A stretch of 64,000 nucleotides of DNA, taken from Parelaphostrongylus tenuis (Eukaryota; Nematoda; Chromadorea; Rhabditida; Metastrongylidae). Positions within the stretch are counted from its first letter, which is position 1; every line of letters starts with the position of its first letter. The position numbers and the translations under genes were made by a program. The notes beneath the pieces are model-generated. The model was not told the origin of the DNA and made no database searches. It was given only the letters and a program-made list of their open reading frames with translations. The DNA is taken from positions 186,001-250,000 of the forward strand of contig JAHQIW010000233.1 in NCBI GenBank assembly GCA_019055375.1. The letters are read 5' to 3'. Positions 11,705 to 23,538 of this stretch are shown in pieces.

Positions 11705-12210
11705 TGGGGTGGGTTCAAAAGTCGTCCCATGCGAAGAACTTAGGTATTCATACATTTAATAACACGGTGAGTGGTTTCTCCAAAAGAGAGTGACGTTTAC
11801 AATCACCAGTTTTCCAATTGTGCTATAAGTATTCAGGTCGTAGAAAAGTTCTATCGTATTACGTGAGAAAATGACTTCATATGCACTTTAGGCGAATTTG
11901 AGCTTATCAGAGAGCTCGTTTTCTTGCCCGCCAAACGACATATCATCTATTTACACAGCCTTCACAAATTCTTTTCAAGGTGGAAACTCGTTTTCTGCTC
12001 CAATCATTGGGTGTCAATAGACTTTTTGGACTTTTACCGGAGCCGTACAGCGAGAGCTGCTCAAAAAAGAATAGTAGGTGACGACTTTTCTTCAATGCGA
12101 GATCCTGAATCGTGATCTCCAGAAGCTGCGAACAAGCCGAGCTCCAATCATTCTTTTGCATGGCGACGCAAAACCTTACACAGCAAACGCGACGAAGAAT
12201 CATTTGGCGG
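11705..12210 (+). mobile_element. Decayed mariner-like element (tentative)
   Basis: A plus-strand frame near 12105-12205 reads RDLQKLRTSRAPIILLHGDA then KPYTANATKNHL. This resembles the mariner/IS630 catalytic block (LHDNARPHTA) with the second catalytic Asp present. The left end 'gggttcaaaagtcgtccca' is like a mariner terminus. The rest of a transposase is not readable. Confidence 0.4.
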
Positions 12211-12215
12211 GCCAT

Positions 12216-12754
12216 GGATAGGAATATTTTAGCGTTCGCCGCCAGCGGAAGGATGTAGGACGAGGAAATTAACTTCGACTGTTAATTTGTCTTTTGTTTA
12301 AGCTCAAATATCATACAAATAAATTTTTTCTATACATTCTGGGAAGACAGCAATACTTTTTCTACAACCTATTAATTCACATGCATCATACGAATAACGC
12401 TTCACAATTACGTCCAGGCGCAGGGGAAGGGAACTTGCCACAACGTCAGCCGTTGATTAGAGGAACACAAACAAAGTTTGCGAAGTTCTCATTCACAGAA
12501 ATGGATTTTCTTTGCCTTCAAAAGTGACTTTGAGTCAATTGTTGAGTTAATTCTTCCTACTTACTGCATATAAGTCAAACTACAAGATCTTTGATACTCA
12601 ACCAAATTCTCATCTACTTCAACGTTTCTCACTTGCGCAGTTACTATCTTGAGAACGACCTTCTTTTAACTTCGGCATCAAAGTTAATTATGAATTTAAG
12701 TGTGAAAACTTAGCAGTTATTATTTAGAGAAATAATAAAACATTCTTTCCTTTT
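12216..12754. other. Nothing recognised
   Basis: AT-rich sequence between a mariner-like relic and a fold-back element. A plus-strand frame at 12294-12527 starts with ATG but lacks any domain or splice context. Confidence 0.3.
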
Positions 12755-13030
12755 CGAGTGTTTTTTTAAGACATAGCTCAAATTTCAATACGCTGGATAA
12801 TCATTTTGAGCCACGCATGTCATGTGGTCTATTAAGTACAGGGGTATAATAGTAGTGTGGGAACTGAGCGTCCCGAGAGGATTGGCTAAATACGAAGCGT
12901 AACTGCCCAACAGATGAGAAAACGCTTGTATCGGGCACTGTAAGTCAGCCCATTTAACAAACCACATGACATGCATGGCTCAAAAATGATTATCTAGCAT
13001 AGTAAAACATTTCTAGTGTTCTGTTAGATA
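12755..13030. mobile_element. Fold-back element, family M1
   Basis: Inverted arms: 'gagccacgcatgtcatgtgg' at about 12809-12828 and 'ccacatgacatgcatggctc' at about 12961-12980, with outer sequence caaatttcaat..cgagtgttttt. Spacer about 120 bp. Same family as 3925-4375. Confidence 0.65.
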
Positions 13031-13577
13031 ACCGTTTCTTTTTTCGATGAAGGAATCTGTCAATCGCAGTTCAATCTTATTAAGAGTAAGAGATGAACTA
13101 CCACTTTCAAATGACTTAAAAGGATGGGAATGGAGTTCTTCATCAGCTAAGTTCTTTTCGTCGTACATAGTATCTGACTGGCATAATAGGGCTCATTGTT
13201 GGCTTTCATGGAAGTAGAGCTATTATTGTGTGAACAACTGATGACGTAGAGCCTTGAAGTGATTGAAGTTTCTAGGAATGCTTTCGGGGTTAGAATATTC
13301 TAGACAATTCTATATCCGGCTCGGTTGAAAGAAATTTTGTTGTTTTTCATAGGAACAAAGTAGAAAAATATTATATTTAAGAAACCCGGAACAGAAACTA
13401 CTCTTGTAATTTGGCAGTTTATCAAGAAAAATGTAATCTGGCCGTATTTTCAGAACTGTAACCAGGTATGAATGATGACTGACTCATTTTCTTGTAGGTT
13501 TCTTATTCCCCATCTACCCTGTCTTGACTGCCTTGTCAACATTAAGAATATTTTATATAGTGTATACATTAGGTTAA
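13031..13577. other. Nothing recognised
   Basis: Ordinary AT-rich intergenic sequence with no supported coding region or repeat. Confidence 0.3.
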
Positions 13578-13880
13578 GAGCGCATGTGGCGCAGTGATTA
13601 GAGGTGTCCTTGCGTCGCACACGAGGTCAGTGGTTTGACCTCGCGCTCATGGCTCACCAAGCCATCCATCCCTCCGGGGTCGGTAAATTGGTACCAGACA
13701 GTTCTCACACTTGTCTGGGAGGATAAGCAGCACTGACTCGGTTCAGCGGGAGGCCACGCGAGTCATCGTAAAGGCCTGATATGCATTAAATCACCTCAAT
13801 CGAACTCAAAAATTGAAGTCAAATGCATGACGCATCCTTCAGGAATTGATCAACGCCGAGAGCTTTTTAGAGCATTTATA
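13578..13880 (+). repeat. tRNA-derived SINE, family S1 (best copy)
   Basis: The first 71 nt fold like a tRNA: 5' GAGCGCA pairs with 3' CGCGCTC. An A box (TGGCGCAGTGATTAGAGG) and a B box (GGTTTGACCTC) are at tRNA spacing. The body follows: gccatccatccctccgggg, gtctgggaggataagcagc, and gcatgacgcatccttcagg near 13830. It should be transcribed by pol III if active; the helper is probably one of the RTE elements, but no shared 3' end was verified. Confidence 0.8.
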
Positions 13881-15340
13881 CATTAAGTTGGTCGAAATGC
13901 TCACCATCATGGGTCGAAAATTTGAACTGTCATTGACGAAACTACTTTCTTGATAGTCGTTACTGTAAAACACTATAAAAAGAGAAAAAGAAAGGTGCCT
14001 CGATTTACTTGAAGATCAAGTACACAATATATTGAATTGTTTCATATTTCTTTCGTACTGTCGATTTATTCCGTTTTTTTCTATTTTGAATCAAGTTTTG
14101 GAAATGGTTCCAGATTTTTCTCAATGCTGTGATACTCTGTGATTTTCGCTACACGTCTGTATGTTTTTTTTTTTCAAATACAACGATGATGTGTAAATAA
14201 AAAGCTCTATTTACAACACAGCTAATCTGTTGTTGGCACTTTCAGAGATTAATATGATAAAATTCTATTAGTTTTGATATAGTTTATTATGGTAAATACT
14301 CAAAAGTCTTGCCAGTGACAGGGAATTAGAAAACATTGGATAGTTTGCCAGAAATGATGTCTACACTGGATATGATGCTAGCCCATCGATTACATATTAC
14401 AAGTGTAATTCAAGATTGATCTACGTAGAATTACAGAACAGATTTTCTTCATCGCACTATGCTCGATTGCTTTCATATACCCTTTATATTTTGATGTAAA
14501 CATGTATTTTTGCCGTTGGAACCTTTGCCACCAGACAAACGCATTTTATTCTGTGTGTTCTAATTATTTTCTAGCTGATTACCTGCAAAGCTGTTCCCTA
14601 TAACTCCCCTGAGTTTTTATCCTCTTACTTCAATGTGACTTATGTAAGCAGTTGTGACGTGAAGCAGCAAATCTTTTTCATTCCCATAAGTCATTTTATG
14701 TTCATATATGCAGAGAGTAGTTGAATATCTTTGTGTAACAGAAGTGATCTGTGCAAAAAGCCACTTGAATTTTATTATCCTCTAACGTGGAAGTCTTTCG
14801 AAATGGTCAACGAATAAAATCTAAGTCAATATGACCTTATTGAGCACCGACGAAGGGAGAACCTGTGAAACTACCGCCAATATTATACTGTGTTGTGCCC
14901 AGTCACATCTTGAAGACATTAATGAAGTGATAGCCGGTGAGTGGTCAAACGAAGTATCATTGCCCAGAATCCTGCTTCACTCTTTGGTGGCATTGGAACG
15001 TGTTAAAGAAAACGCACAGCTCAGACGCAAGAGACCATCGATTTCTAACAACTCCACATGTCCAATACTTGAAAGTTCATTGTTAGAACAGATATATCTA
15101 TGACCATGGACGAAAAATCATAAGGTTGTTGAAAAACATTGCATAACACCCGTTGAAGTCTTCTTAGTTTGCTTAAAAATTCATTTACAAACAGCATTAA
15201 TTATTCTTCAAAATAAAAACCATCATTATCCATGATCTTCAATTCTCTTCAACTTGTTCAAACGTCTAGACTATAATCGGAAGGCGCAGCATCTGGACTG
15301 CAGGCTGGGTGAGGCAGCAGCTCGATTCCCTCCAGTTCGT
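13881..15340. other. Intergenic, no supported gene
   Basis: AT-rich. A 90-residue plus-strand frame at 14831-15103 (with VALERVKENAQLRRKRPSI) is open but has no start context, splice sites or recognisable domain. I leave it unannotated. Confidence 0.3.
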
Positions 15341-18300
15341 CAAACTTTTTTGCTAGTCGTCTTTTTGGTGTGAAATTTGGCCCTGTTTTGCTGAAACAGC
15401 GAGCGCGGTTTCAATTGAAGGGGTGCCGGGGGGTTGATATAGGTGCATTTTGGTCCGATAGTCCAATAAACACACATTGTGATGCACACTATTTGTCATA
15501 GACTTCGTGCATGAAGGGCAAATGGGCAGAATCAGCATTGATGCCCTTGCGCGGTAACGGAACGTAATTGTCGAAACATGCAAGACTGTCCCCCCCTTCA
15601 AGGAGAGCTTCCAATAACCGCAAATCCACGATCTCTTTTGCATGAGCCGTATTTTTGACATGCTGTGCACGAACTGTGATACGGAGCTTGACCATATTAA
15701 CAAGTCCCAACGTTTGCTCACGTTGTGATTGAGTGATCAGTATAACGTGCGCTAAATATGAGCATACCCCATATGAATGAGTGCGTATAGCTATTGATGG
15801 ACAAACAACGTTATGCTTCCGCCACGAGATTGAACAGATCTCACTCTTTCCGTGGAGCGTATCTACCGACGGCGGTCGGTATGTGTCGACGTTGAATTCG
15901 GTCGTACGCAATCCCGGTAAGACAGATGACGACATCGGTCGAATGCGTGTGGCTGACGTAAACGTTTATTGCCAGCAGCTCCGCATAATTGGTATACCTT
16001 GAGACAAAGTGCTCAGGGGAGGACCAATGCAAATGTCGGTTAAAAAGAAAGGCACCATTTAACTTAAGAATTATTATGAGAGGTAATATACCTTCGATAT
16101 TCACATGGATTTATACAATTTCAGATATTGTGCAATAGCAAATCGTAGTTATCGCATTTGCGCGGGTTGTGTTACAAGGAGAGCTTTTACCTCAACGTTA
16201 GTACGTTGCGAGGTGTAAACCCAAGCAGAAGATTGCTTAAAGACCAGGCTTCAATAAAAGAATTGTCACATCGTCGTCAATCCGTATAGTGTGGCCTACC
16301 AATTGCATTGGACGACCATATAAACGATTATACGCGGCGTGGAGGTGCACAACCAGTTGCTGAAGGCTAAAACGGAATTGTGACATCATTGTGTGTGCCG
16401 TTAATTACGACGACAGGACAGAGGCATTGCATTGAGAAAGCATCTTTGCATTTAGCACAGGTAGTGCCGTGTTTCGCTACATACATAGAGCGATATATAT
16501 TGTTGGTATGAATGTTCTCATAGGATGAGATACATTTGGAGCAGATGCAAGTAAGAACCAAGATGCTATAAAGAACATCCGCGAGAGGCTGTGAAATTGG
16601 TTCATCGCCGTCCTACACACATCGTCGCTGTAAATGTACGACGTTATAGGGTAAAAAGTGTACACTAGAACAAAAGTGATGCATGGTGACCGAGAGTGTT
16701 TCAGCGGTGTGTAACGGAAAATGTGTATATTTTCAAGAGGCGACCACGGTATTGGACGAGAGGAACCGACGACCAGACACCGAAACGGTTGAGGTATGGA
16801 GTGTGCAAGAGGTGCGACCGTAGATTTAAAGATAACGAAAGCTGGTGTATCTGCAGGAGGGGATAATCACTGCACGACATGGGTGCAACACGCAGGAAAC
16901 GGTGATTGGTCAGAACAGGAATGTGTGGACTCAAAAGAATACTAATAATATACGGCACAAAGCAGGATTTACATCATCTCATATTGAACGTAATCGCTCA
17001 TCGATCGGTATCGAGAAATGGATGGCGCTACCATTGTCGATCATTTATGATCAGCTACAGACACCAGTATGGTGCACTAAGGGTGTGTAAATCTAGACGA
17101 GCAGTATAGTGGGGACGCCGTCGCGAATACCTGCTCGTGTTATACAATGGCACTATATCACCGGACGCAGCTTGGTGTACACGACAAGGTGCTCCATGCG
17201 TCGCAATACTCGTGCTCGTCACATACACAAGGGAACAAATAAATGCTAGTCAGATGGCGTAGTAATAGTGACAAGGAGGACTGCATCTGTGAAGCAACAC
17301 ACATATGAGATCGGTCGTATTACTCATACTACACATGGGTCAATACAGGACGCACTGTCCGCCATACTGTGGAAGAAAGCTACTGGTGATCTTGTGCAAC
17401 CCCTACCATAACTCAAGGTCGAGAAAAATAATCAGTTGGATAATCGTATACGTTGTGGAGAACGGGTGGTGTGATGAATCTTAGGACTGTGCTTGATGTT
17501 ACAGCGTGCGGGTAGGCTGCAGTTATCTCCATACGTATTGTGGACAGCCACAATTATATACATCGTGGTGCGAAAAACAGACAAACACGTAAACAAGGAC
17601 GACTGATGTTGGGTAGAGGTGATGTGATTGGGGGTGTGTATGGGTTTGGTCTAAAAATACATGTGGAAGCTATTAGTGGGATTCACACAGGGGTGGTATA
17701 CATATATACACTATCTGAATACGTACTACATATCGTGCATAGTATGACTCAACACGTTTTGTAGCAAAAAATGATAGGGGGAAGTGGAGTGTGAAAGCGA
17801 GTATATGTGTATTGACTGGGTAGCTAGAGCGGTGTGTCAGGAGATATCTCCTCCTGTCGATAACAATACACAGAGGAACAGACTAGGAGACAACAGACTA
17901 GGAAGTTGTGTGTGGTGGGGATCTGTGCGAGTATCAGTCCTTCATAGTGTGAGAGGTGAGATTGTTCTGTCGTGATGGCAGAGACACGTGAAGAAGTGAC
18001 AAGTCATCAGTAGTTGTACGAAAAATGCTAAGTGATGGTTTCTGTGTGCCGGCAATGGAGTGTGGGGATACATATATCTCACGAATGTCTACTGTGTGTG
18101 TATTGAGGGTGTATAGCGACCAGGGGAAGGGGAACGACAGTCATATCCGTGTGCGATAATATTCGATATGTGATTCGTTCTCGATCATATAGGCATCACA
18201 CATGTTCGGAGACAGAGTGAGACAGGCAGACCTACCATGAGCGTGGTGCAAGGCGGCCTGCGTACAGTATAGCGATGTTCGTGATTAATCCATTAAAGAT

Positions 18301-19985
18301 CCTTGTAAGCAATTTACTGGCAAGAGGCGTTATACACCATAGCAGACAGGGAGGAGGGAGAAAAAAGAAGGGGAAGAGGAGAAAGACAAAATGGAACTGG
18401 TGACTGCAATGTCATCCGATCGATGAGATGAACGTCTCAGAAAGTTGTGCCACTGTATTGCTGAATCATATACACGATATCAAAGGGTCAGCGAACACTA
18501 ATAGGTTATCTACAATCACTGCGTGTGCACAGATAGCATAGTCATATAACATCACAGTGACTAATATAGTCTCTCAACAACTAGGAAAGAAACAAGTGGG
18601 TCTGGAGAAAGAGCACGCCGAGGATGGTATTAATGATGATAGGTATAGTATTTTGTGTCTTCGGTAATGGGGGGGGTGCTGGGTCACTGGATAGTGAAAT
18701 GAAGTTGCTAGATTTATTAATAGTGCTTTTTTAGTGCTGACAGCATAGTGAAGATGCTGGGATCAGTATGTAAGGGGTGAAGTAGACTAGTGGTGTGGCA
18801 CCGTTGTTACATGAAAGGTATACGAGCAAGGCTCTGGATTATTGTCGGTCTGGCACTACACATAGAAGTAAAGGACGATAAGTCGACCAGTGAGTGTCAG
18901 ATGTATAGGCTCTTGAAAATATATATCTAATATACTGTGGATGGATATAGAAGTCACAATGTAGTGAAAAAGATAGCAAGGCAGCACGATGTAATGGTGA
19001 GATAAGCATGAGCAGCTTTTCTGTGATATAGAGGGACAACATCGTTTGTACGGTGCTGTAATAGTACTGTGTGGGGGTTAGCTGATGCTGGTACAGGGGA
19101 GATACATATGCAAAATTCTGTTGATTGAGACGCTGTGGGACATGAGAATTACTATCATTGTCATTCCCTATAAAAATTTACTAGTTGCTATATGTCATGC
19201 TCACACTGTTAGAAGAATAAAAGGTATAGGGAGGAAACGTCGATGGAGAGTATACAGGGGTACAGAAGCACTGCGTGGAGATGTAGACGACGATCGGGCA
19301 TAGAGGAGGTCGTTATCGTGTTATACTATCCATAGACAGTCATCATACACAGGCATACTGAGTACGTGTTCCAATGAATTTGAGGGATGGTGAAAAAAAA
19401 ATATGTATATACAGAGTGTGATTTCAGTATGTTGGTGGGATATCACACATACCAAGCGCAGTTAATACAGGGGATGAAGGTAGTACAAGCTGACGTCAGA
19501 CGTATGGTGAGGTCAGAGACAATGAATGTAAACAGAGATATGTATATGTAAACTACAAGCTGGATTCCTGGTGGGGTATGAGCGTTGGGAATACTAACAG
19601 ATCAGATGAATGATTATATGATGAATTTAACAAGGTGATACAAAAAAATATTAAGCAAGTGTAGTAGTGTAGTGAGACGCAAAGACTGTATGTTGACTGA
19701 TATATATGGTTGACGTTGCTAGGACATTTTGTGGCACAGGTAGCGCTACTAGGGACAGCGATGAGTAATAAATGGGTGTAACATACTCGGAGATACAGGA
19801 AATGAGGTAAGAGCAAACTTGTTGGGGCAACAATATCAAAGGTTAGGCTGCGTTTACACATCCTGGTATTGTGTTGTCCTCTAATCGTGTGACAACAAAT
19901 ATTTGAATAGTACGAGCGTGCCTGTGGCAGCGGTTGCTTCGCGTTGTAGGAGAAGCATACTTTCTGTAGGAAAGACAAGCAGAAG
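15341..19985. other. Compositionally distinct 4.6-kb region with no recognisable gene
   Basis: From about 16.3 to 19.6 kb the plus strand is rich in G and poor in C: for example 17761-17820 has 23 G and 3 C. It also has many tgtgtgg and atatgtgt runs. None of the local repeat families occurs in it. The longest frames are minus-strand 15489-15935 (148 codons, EIVDLRLLEALLEGGDSLACF near its end), overlapping 15353-15721 and 15841-16104; they overlap in different frames and resemble nothing I know. A Cys-rich minus frame at 16367-16561 (CICSKC..CAKCKDAF..CLC) hints at a metal-binding fragment only. Edges are approximate. Confidence 0.45.
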
Positions 19986-21237
19986 AGCCAAGTGTCACAT
20001 CATTTTAGTCTAATAAGTGGTGACAACATGTCGAAGCAGATTAATAGCGTCATCTTTTGTGAGACTCAAGACTTCCACTAGAAGAATTGGGTCGGTGAAA
20101 AAGCAACTGCGGTTTCACATTGCGTTGAAACAAAATCATTTTTGTAATTTGCTCCAAATGAGGAACATGGAAGAACAGCAAACTGAATTTTTTTCTTGCA
20201 ACATCTCGTATAATCTTGAGCGGATCCCTTTTGATAATTGCCTTTCCTGTGACTTTTGATGGGACTGGTGCAAAAGTAAAGGTGGTTCATGCATTGTCAG
20301 CGGAAGTTCAAGTTCTCAACCGCCATTGATACGTTCGTTAGCGCTTTTTGGGCCAAATATGTTGCTGGTGTTGCGAGTTTTCTCTGTTGCCTTAGAGCTA
20401 TTTTTAAACTAACATTCTTAGACCGAAATTTATTTTGCACCACCTGAAATCCATTTCGTACTATGGAATAAACACAATATAAATAGTAGGTAATGCGTTA
20501 TCGGTTGCAAAAGGTAAAGCGAGAAATGCACATCAAAATGATACAAAACACAGCCACATTTATTTGAGAACGTATTCTAATATATTGAGCAGCGCATTTC
20601 CATAATGCTCAAAACGCAAATGCTTCTCCACCAATCTGATATCTCGCCAGTGACACCTTCACACATTCTCTAAACAAGGAATTCTTTTGTAATGCCGAAA
20701 AAATTAGCTTTTTTTCTAGTCATTGAAACATAATCTGTAAGAGCTCACTGAAAACGAATTATTAGGGAATTTTGAAGGTTTTCGTTCTCAAGAGACGGAC
20801 AAGATAGCGCAGTGATAGTGATGCGATCCATTAGGGGAAAGCTGACACACTTAACCATTCGAAGTTACCAATTAATTTCGGATTAATTTATTGTTAGCTA
20901 TCTCTCTTCAATCAGTAGAACACAGAACCTGCCTGTGAAGAGGTTCTCGGAACATGCTAATGCGATTAATTTACGAGTCGAGGTATCTACAAACCTACCA
21001 GTGTACGGACAGCAGCTACATTCATGAAGAAGATTAATCGTTTTGGATAAATGGAACAAAATGAGTCAAATGGAGGTGTAGATTACGTACATCATGTGGT
21101 GTAGGCCATGTGGAGTAAATTAATAAGAGAAAGTTCAATAAGCACATAGTAATTTTTGTCAAAATCGGATCATTTCCGTTATCCAGTCCCACATTCTAAT
21201 TCGATGGGTTTCGATACTTTGTCGATAAAAAACATAC
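19986..21237. other. Intergenic; no supported gene
   Basis: No recognised feature. A minus-strand frame at 20078-20290 is weakly reminiscent of a transposase helix-turn-helix, but not enough to call. TM5-TM7 exons expected downstream of receptor copy 2 were looked for here and not found. Confidence 0.3.
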
Positions 21238-22051
21238 TCCGTCGGTGTTGTCATAACAGAATTGTAGGTGACCATGGGTTCGGCGTGGAGGAGCGATATC
21301 AAAATATCTGTTCTCATGTAAAGTTTCCTGTACAAGTTTTCCATGGTGCTGTTGAAACATTTATGATTAGAAGGTGTAAGCTTGGGTGCTCTCATTCACT
21401 CTGAGAGCCGATTATCTGAGAAAAGCTCACTGGATTTTTTGTATTAGTAGTAGTCTATCTAGCGCCACATTAGGAAGCATAAAGGACGAAAAGAGACAGC
21501 CGCAAATTGGAAGTGATTGCAAGCAAACGCAGATGTCTTCACGTATTAGGTGGCTTTCAGTGTTAAACATTTAGTGAATAAGAGACTGTTCTTTGACATA
21601 TGCTCTTACATTAGCTGCAGCCAAAGCTTACCACCAAAGGAATCGTGTGGTTAGCATTTAGAGCCATTATCCTTAATTCCCTCGCCATAGCTTCAACAGG
21701 TCAAGCCAAACTTACATCTTATATGAATTAACCATTACTATGTGACAAAAACTGTGTAGAATGTCACCAAACGATATTGATGCAATAAATATGTTGCAGA
21801 TGCTCCGGAGTGATCTGAAAGCTGCCACAAATCAGCAAGACGTTTAGACAGTGGTGAACACGATGTTGAGAAGATTAATCTATTCGGCAAAGAAAACATG
21901 TGCAGAATGCCATAAATAAAATGTTTTGATAAAACATAACTAACTTTGAGCGTATGGTCACATAAATGATGAGTCCATTTCCAATATACTAACTGTGGGA
22001 ATTACTATGTGGAACACCTAATAAACAACTGGAATAGATTTAGGAATTCAT
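21238..22051 (-). pseudogene. srsx-like chemoreceptor pseudogene, copy 2
   Basis: Exons 1-4 of the receptor are present in order. Exon 1 (about 21945-22051) has a frameshift after the ATG, an in-frame TAG and a lost donor (gttag for gtaag). Exon 2 (21716-21814) is intact: SLRSICNIFIASISFGDILH with good acceptor and gtaag donor. Exon 3 (about 21431-21562) encodes TM3 (ICVCLQSLPICGCLFSSFML..DRLL) but its acceptor has changed from cag to aac. Exon 4 (21238-21348) encodes ENLYRKLYM.. and ends TPTE before a good gtatgt donor. Exons 5-7 were not found below 21.2 kb; that space is followed by the unusual 15-20 kb region. The gene is inactive. Confidence 0.8.
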
Positions 22052-22660
22052 AGAGCCAGATGAAAAAAGTGTCATCACTGAGAGTTTTGATAAGTGCGAA
22101 TGACGGTCAAGAACAGCGAATTTCATATAAACGTAGGAATTTATGATGTAAAAAGGCTTTTTTAATATCACAAATCTGTCATTTCTCCCGGTTAAAAAAA
22201 AGATAAAACGTTCAGCGTTGATTAATACCAGAGAGATGAGTAATGCACTCATTTTGATGGTGACTGAATGCATTATACTGCCTACCAATCTACCACGTTA
22301 GTTTGCGACTAGGGACAGGGCTATGACAGTGCCAATAGGTTTGAAATATAGCCGACAGAAAAGTAGATCAACGGTCTATATTGGTTTGGTATATGGAGCG
22401 CAATCCGCGGGAAAGGTGACCGCTGGTTCAAAGTCCACCTATGTCCAGGGTTTTACTCGTATTGCGACATCACTCTTGTCGCAGCATTATCGTGTCGCAG
22501 GTTGTGTCTGACATCGTACCCTATCATGTAGAAAGAGTAGACAGTAAGTAAAACTTGTTTTACCATGACGCGAGTGTTGCTATCTTCCCAGGCAACTTTT
22601 GCACCAGTTCACCAACACTGAGGTATTACAGATATGGTGAGCTCGGAACATAGTTCAGCG
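22052..22660. other. Upstream region of receptor copy 2
   Basis: No supported gene. The first 240 bp (a frame with KKPFYIINSYVYMKFAVLD on the minus strand) aligns with sequence upstream of exon 1 in copies 1 and 3. The 62-codon plus frame at 22323-22511 is unrecognised and could be part of the Penelope-like remnant that follows. Confidence 0.35.
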
Positions 22661-22661
22661 A

Positions 22662-22960
22662 ATGACGTACTACGCGTTGTGGAACATATTTAAGCACTGC
22701 GTTATAAACGCGTCAATTTATAGTCAATTCGTAAAATGTAATTTTCAAAGAGTACCTAGTGAACAAACTTCATCTGCACCACTTGTAATCCTACCAATCA
22801 GGAATGAGGAATCAAGAACATCTGCGCGTAAAACATTAGAAGCCTTTTGGATACATAACAAAGGCCCGAAAATGAACCGAAAAGAGGAGTGCCTCGTAAT
22901 CACGCGTGACCTCTAACCATACCTCAGGCTGATTTTTCCCGCCCGAGTTAGGTACAGCCC
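22662..22960 (+). mobile_element. Penelope-like element remnant: GIY-YIG C terminus
   Basis: The plus frame gives ESRTSARKTLEAFWIHNKGP then KMNRKEECLVITRDL and a stop. This pattern (an Arg/Lys-rich helix with E.FWI, then P.MNRKEEC) is that of the end of the GIY-YIG endonuclease domain carried by Penelope-like retroelements; the Glu is the expected metal-binding residue. The GIY and YIG motifs themselves are not readable upstream. A similar remnant on the minus strand is at 39609-39800. The hairpin motif at 23146-23176 follows about 200 bp downstream, as expected for the 3' end of such an element. Confidence 0.55.
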
Positions 22961-23089
22961 ACTGATGCACTGACCTTAAGCGGCTGGTCTTCAATTAATA
23001 ATTGATAGACCCAAATATCAAAATGATGAGTGTTTTAAAATGAAGCTTTTACTATGCGATCCAAAACACATCTCTAACGTTTTCTGCTA

Positions 23090-23345
23090 GGGTTATGGAG
23101 GTTTTTGGCTTAGTGAATTGTGGATCAATGTGATCTTTCCAGGCTCTGACAAAGGCGACCCGCTGAAACGTTAGCCACCTCGAATATTGTGTATTCAAGC
23201 CGCATTACAAACTGTATTGTTGTATACTTCGATAATATTCAATAAATAATATCAATAACACCTCGGAACGGCTAAACAGAAGAAACTATTCATTCATTCA
23301 AACCATGCCGAGGTTAATAGATAGTCGGTCTTGGAATTCAAGTAG
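23090..23345 (+). mobile_element. Penelope-like terminal region
   Basis: Closely similar to 870-1150: shares the ttatggagg-type start, the hairpin motif, the tattcaataaa polyadenylation-like signal, gaaactattcattcattca and gaggttaatagatagtcgg. It is split from any further 3' part by the RTE-A1 insertion at 23539. Confidence 0.55.
23146..23176 (+). other. Hammerhead-ribozyme-like core motif, copy 2
   Basis: CTGACAA, stem GGCG/CGCT (one G.U pair) closing loop ACC, then GAAACGTTAG. The first box has one change from CUGANGA. It stands downstream of a GIY-YIG-like remnant on the same strand. Confidence 0.45.
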
Positions 23346-23367
23346 TCTAATACTACATACGTCCATG

Positions 23368-23400
23368 ATCGAAAGAAGGCGAGTCGCCGAAACGTCCACC
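23368..23400 (+). other. Hammerhead-ribozyme-like core motif, copy 3
   Basis: Contains a perfect four-pair stem GGCG/CGCC closing AGT, followed by GAAACGTCC. The upstream box reads TCGAAAGA, so it departs from CUGANGA. Second motif within 250 bp of copy 2, same strand. Confidence 0.4.
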
Positions 23401-23526
23401 GAATTATTACTGCTACTACCCTACCTGATCAAGATAAGTATCTTTCGATTTCCACATATCATTTATGAGCAATGATTGACGATTATCAAAGATTTCTAGC
23501 ACTCACCGAGAGAGATAACTATGAAT

Positions 23527-23538
23527 ATACTGCCACAT
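23527..23538 (+). repeat. Target site duplication, 5' side of RTE-A1
   Basis: Sequence atactgccacat is repeated exactly at 26527-26538 on the far side of the element. Confidence 0.85.

Noticed and set aside
16367..16561. Cys-rich minus frame considered as a zinc finger gene
   Set aside because: Cys spacing fits no known finger, there is no partner exon, and it lies in a compositionally odd region.
20805..20900. tRNA-like start (gatagcgcagtgatagtgatg) considered as another SINE
   Set aside because: Only an A-box-like stretch is present; no B box and no body shared with S1 or S2.
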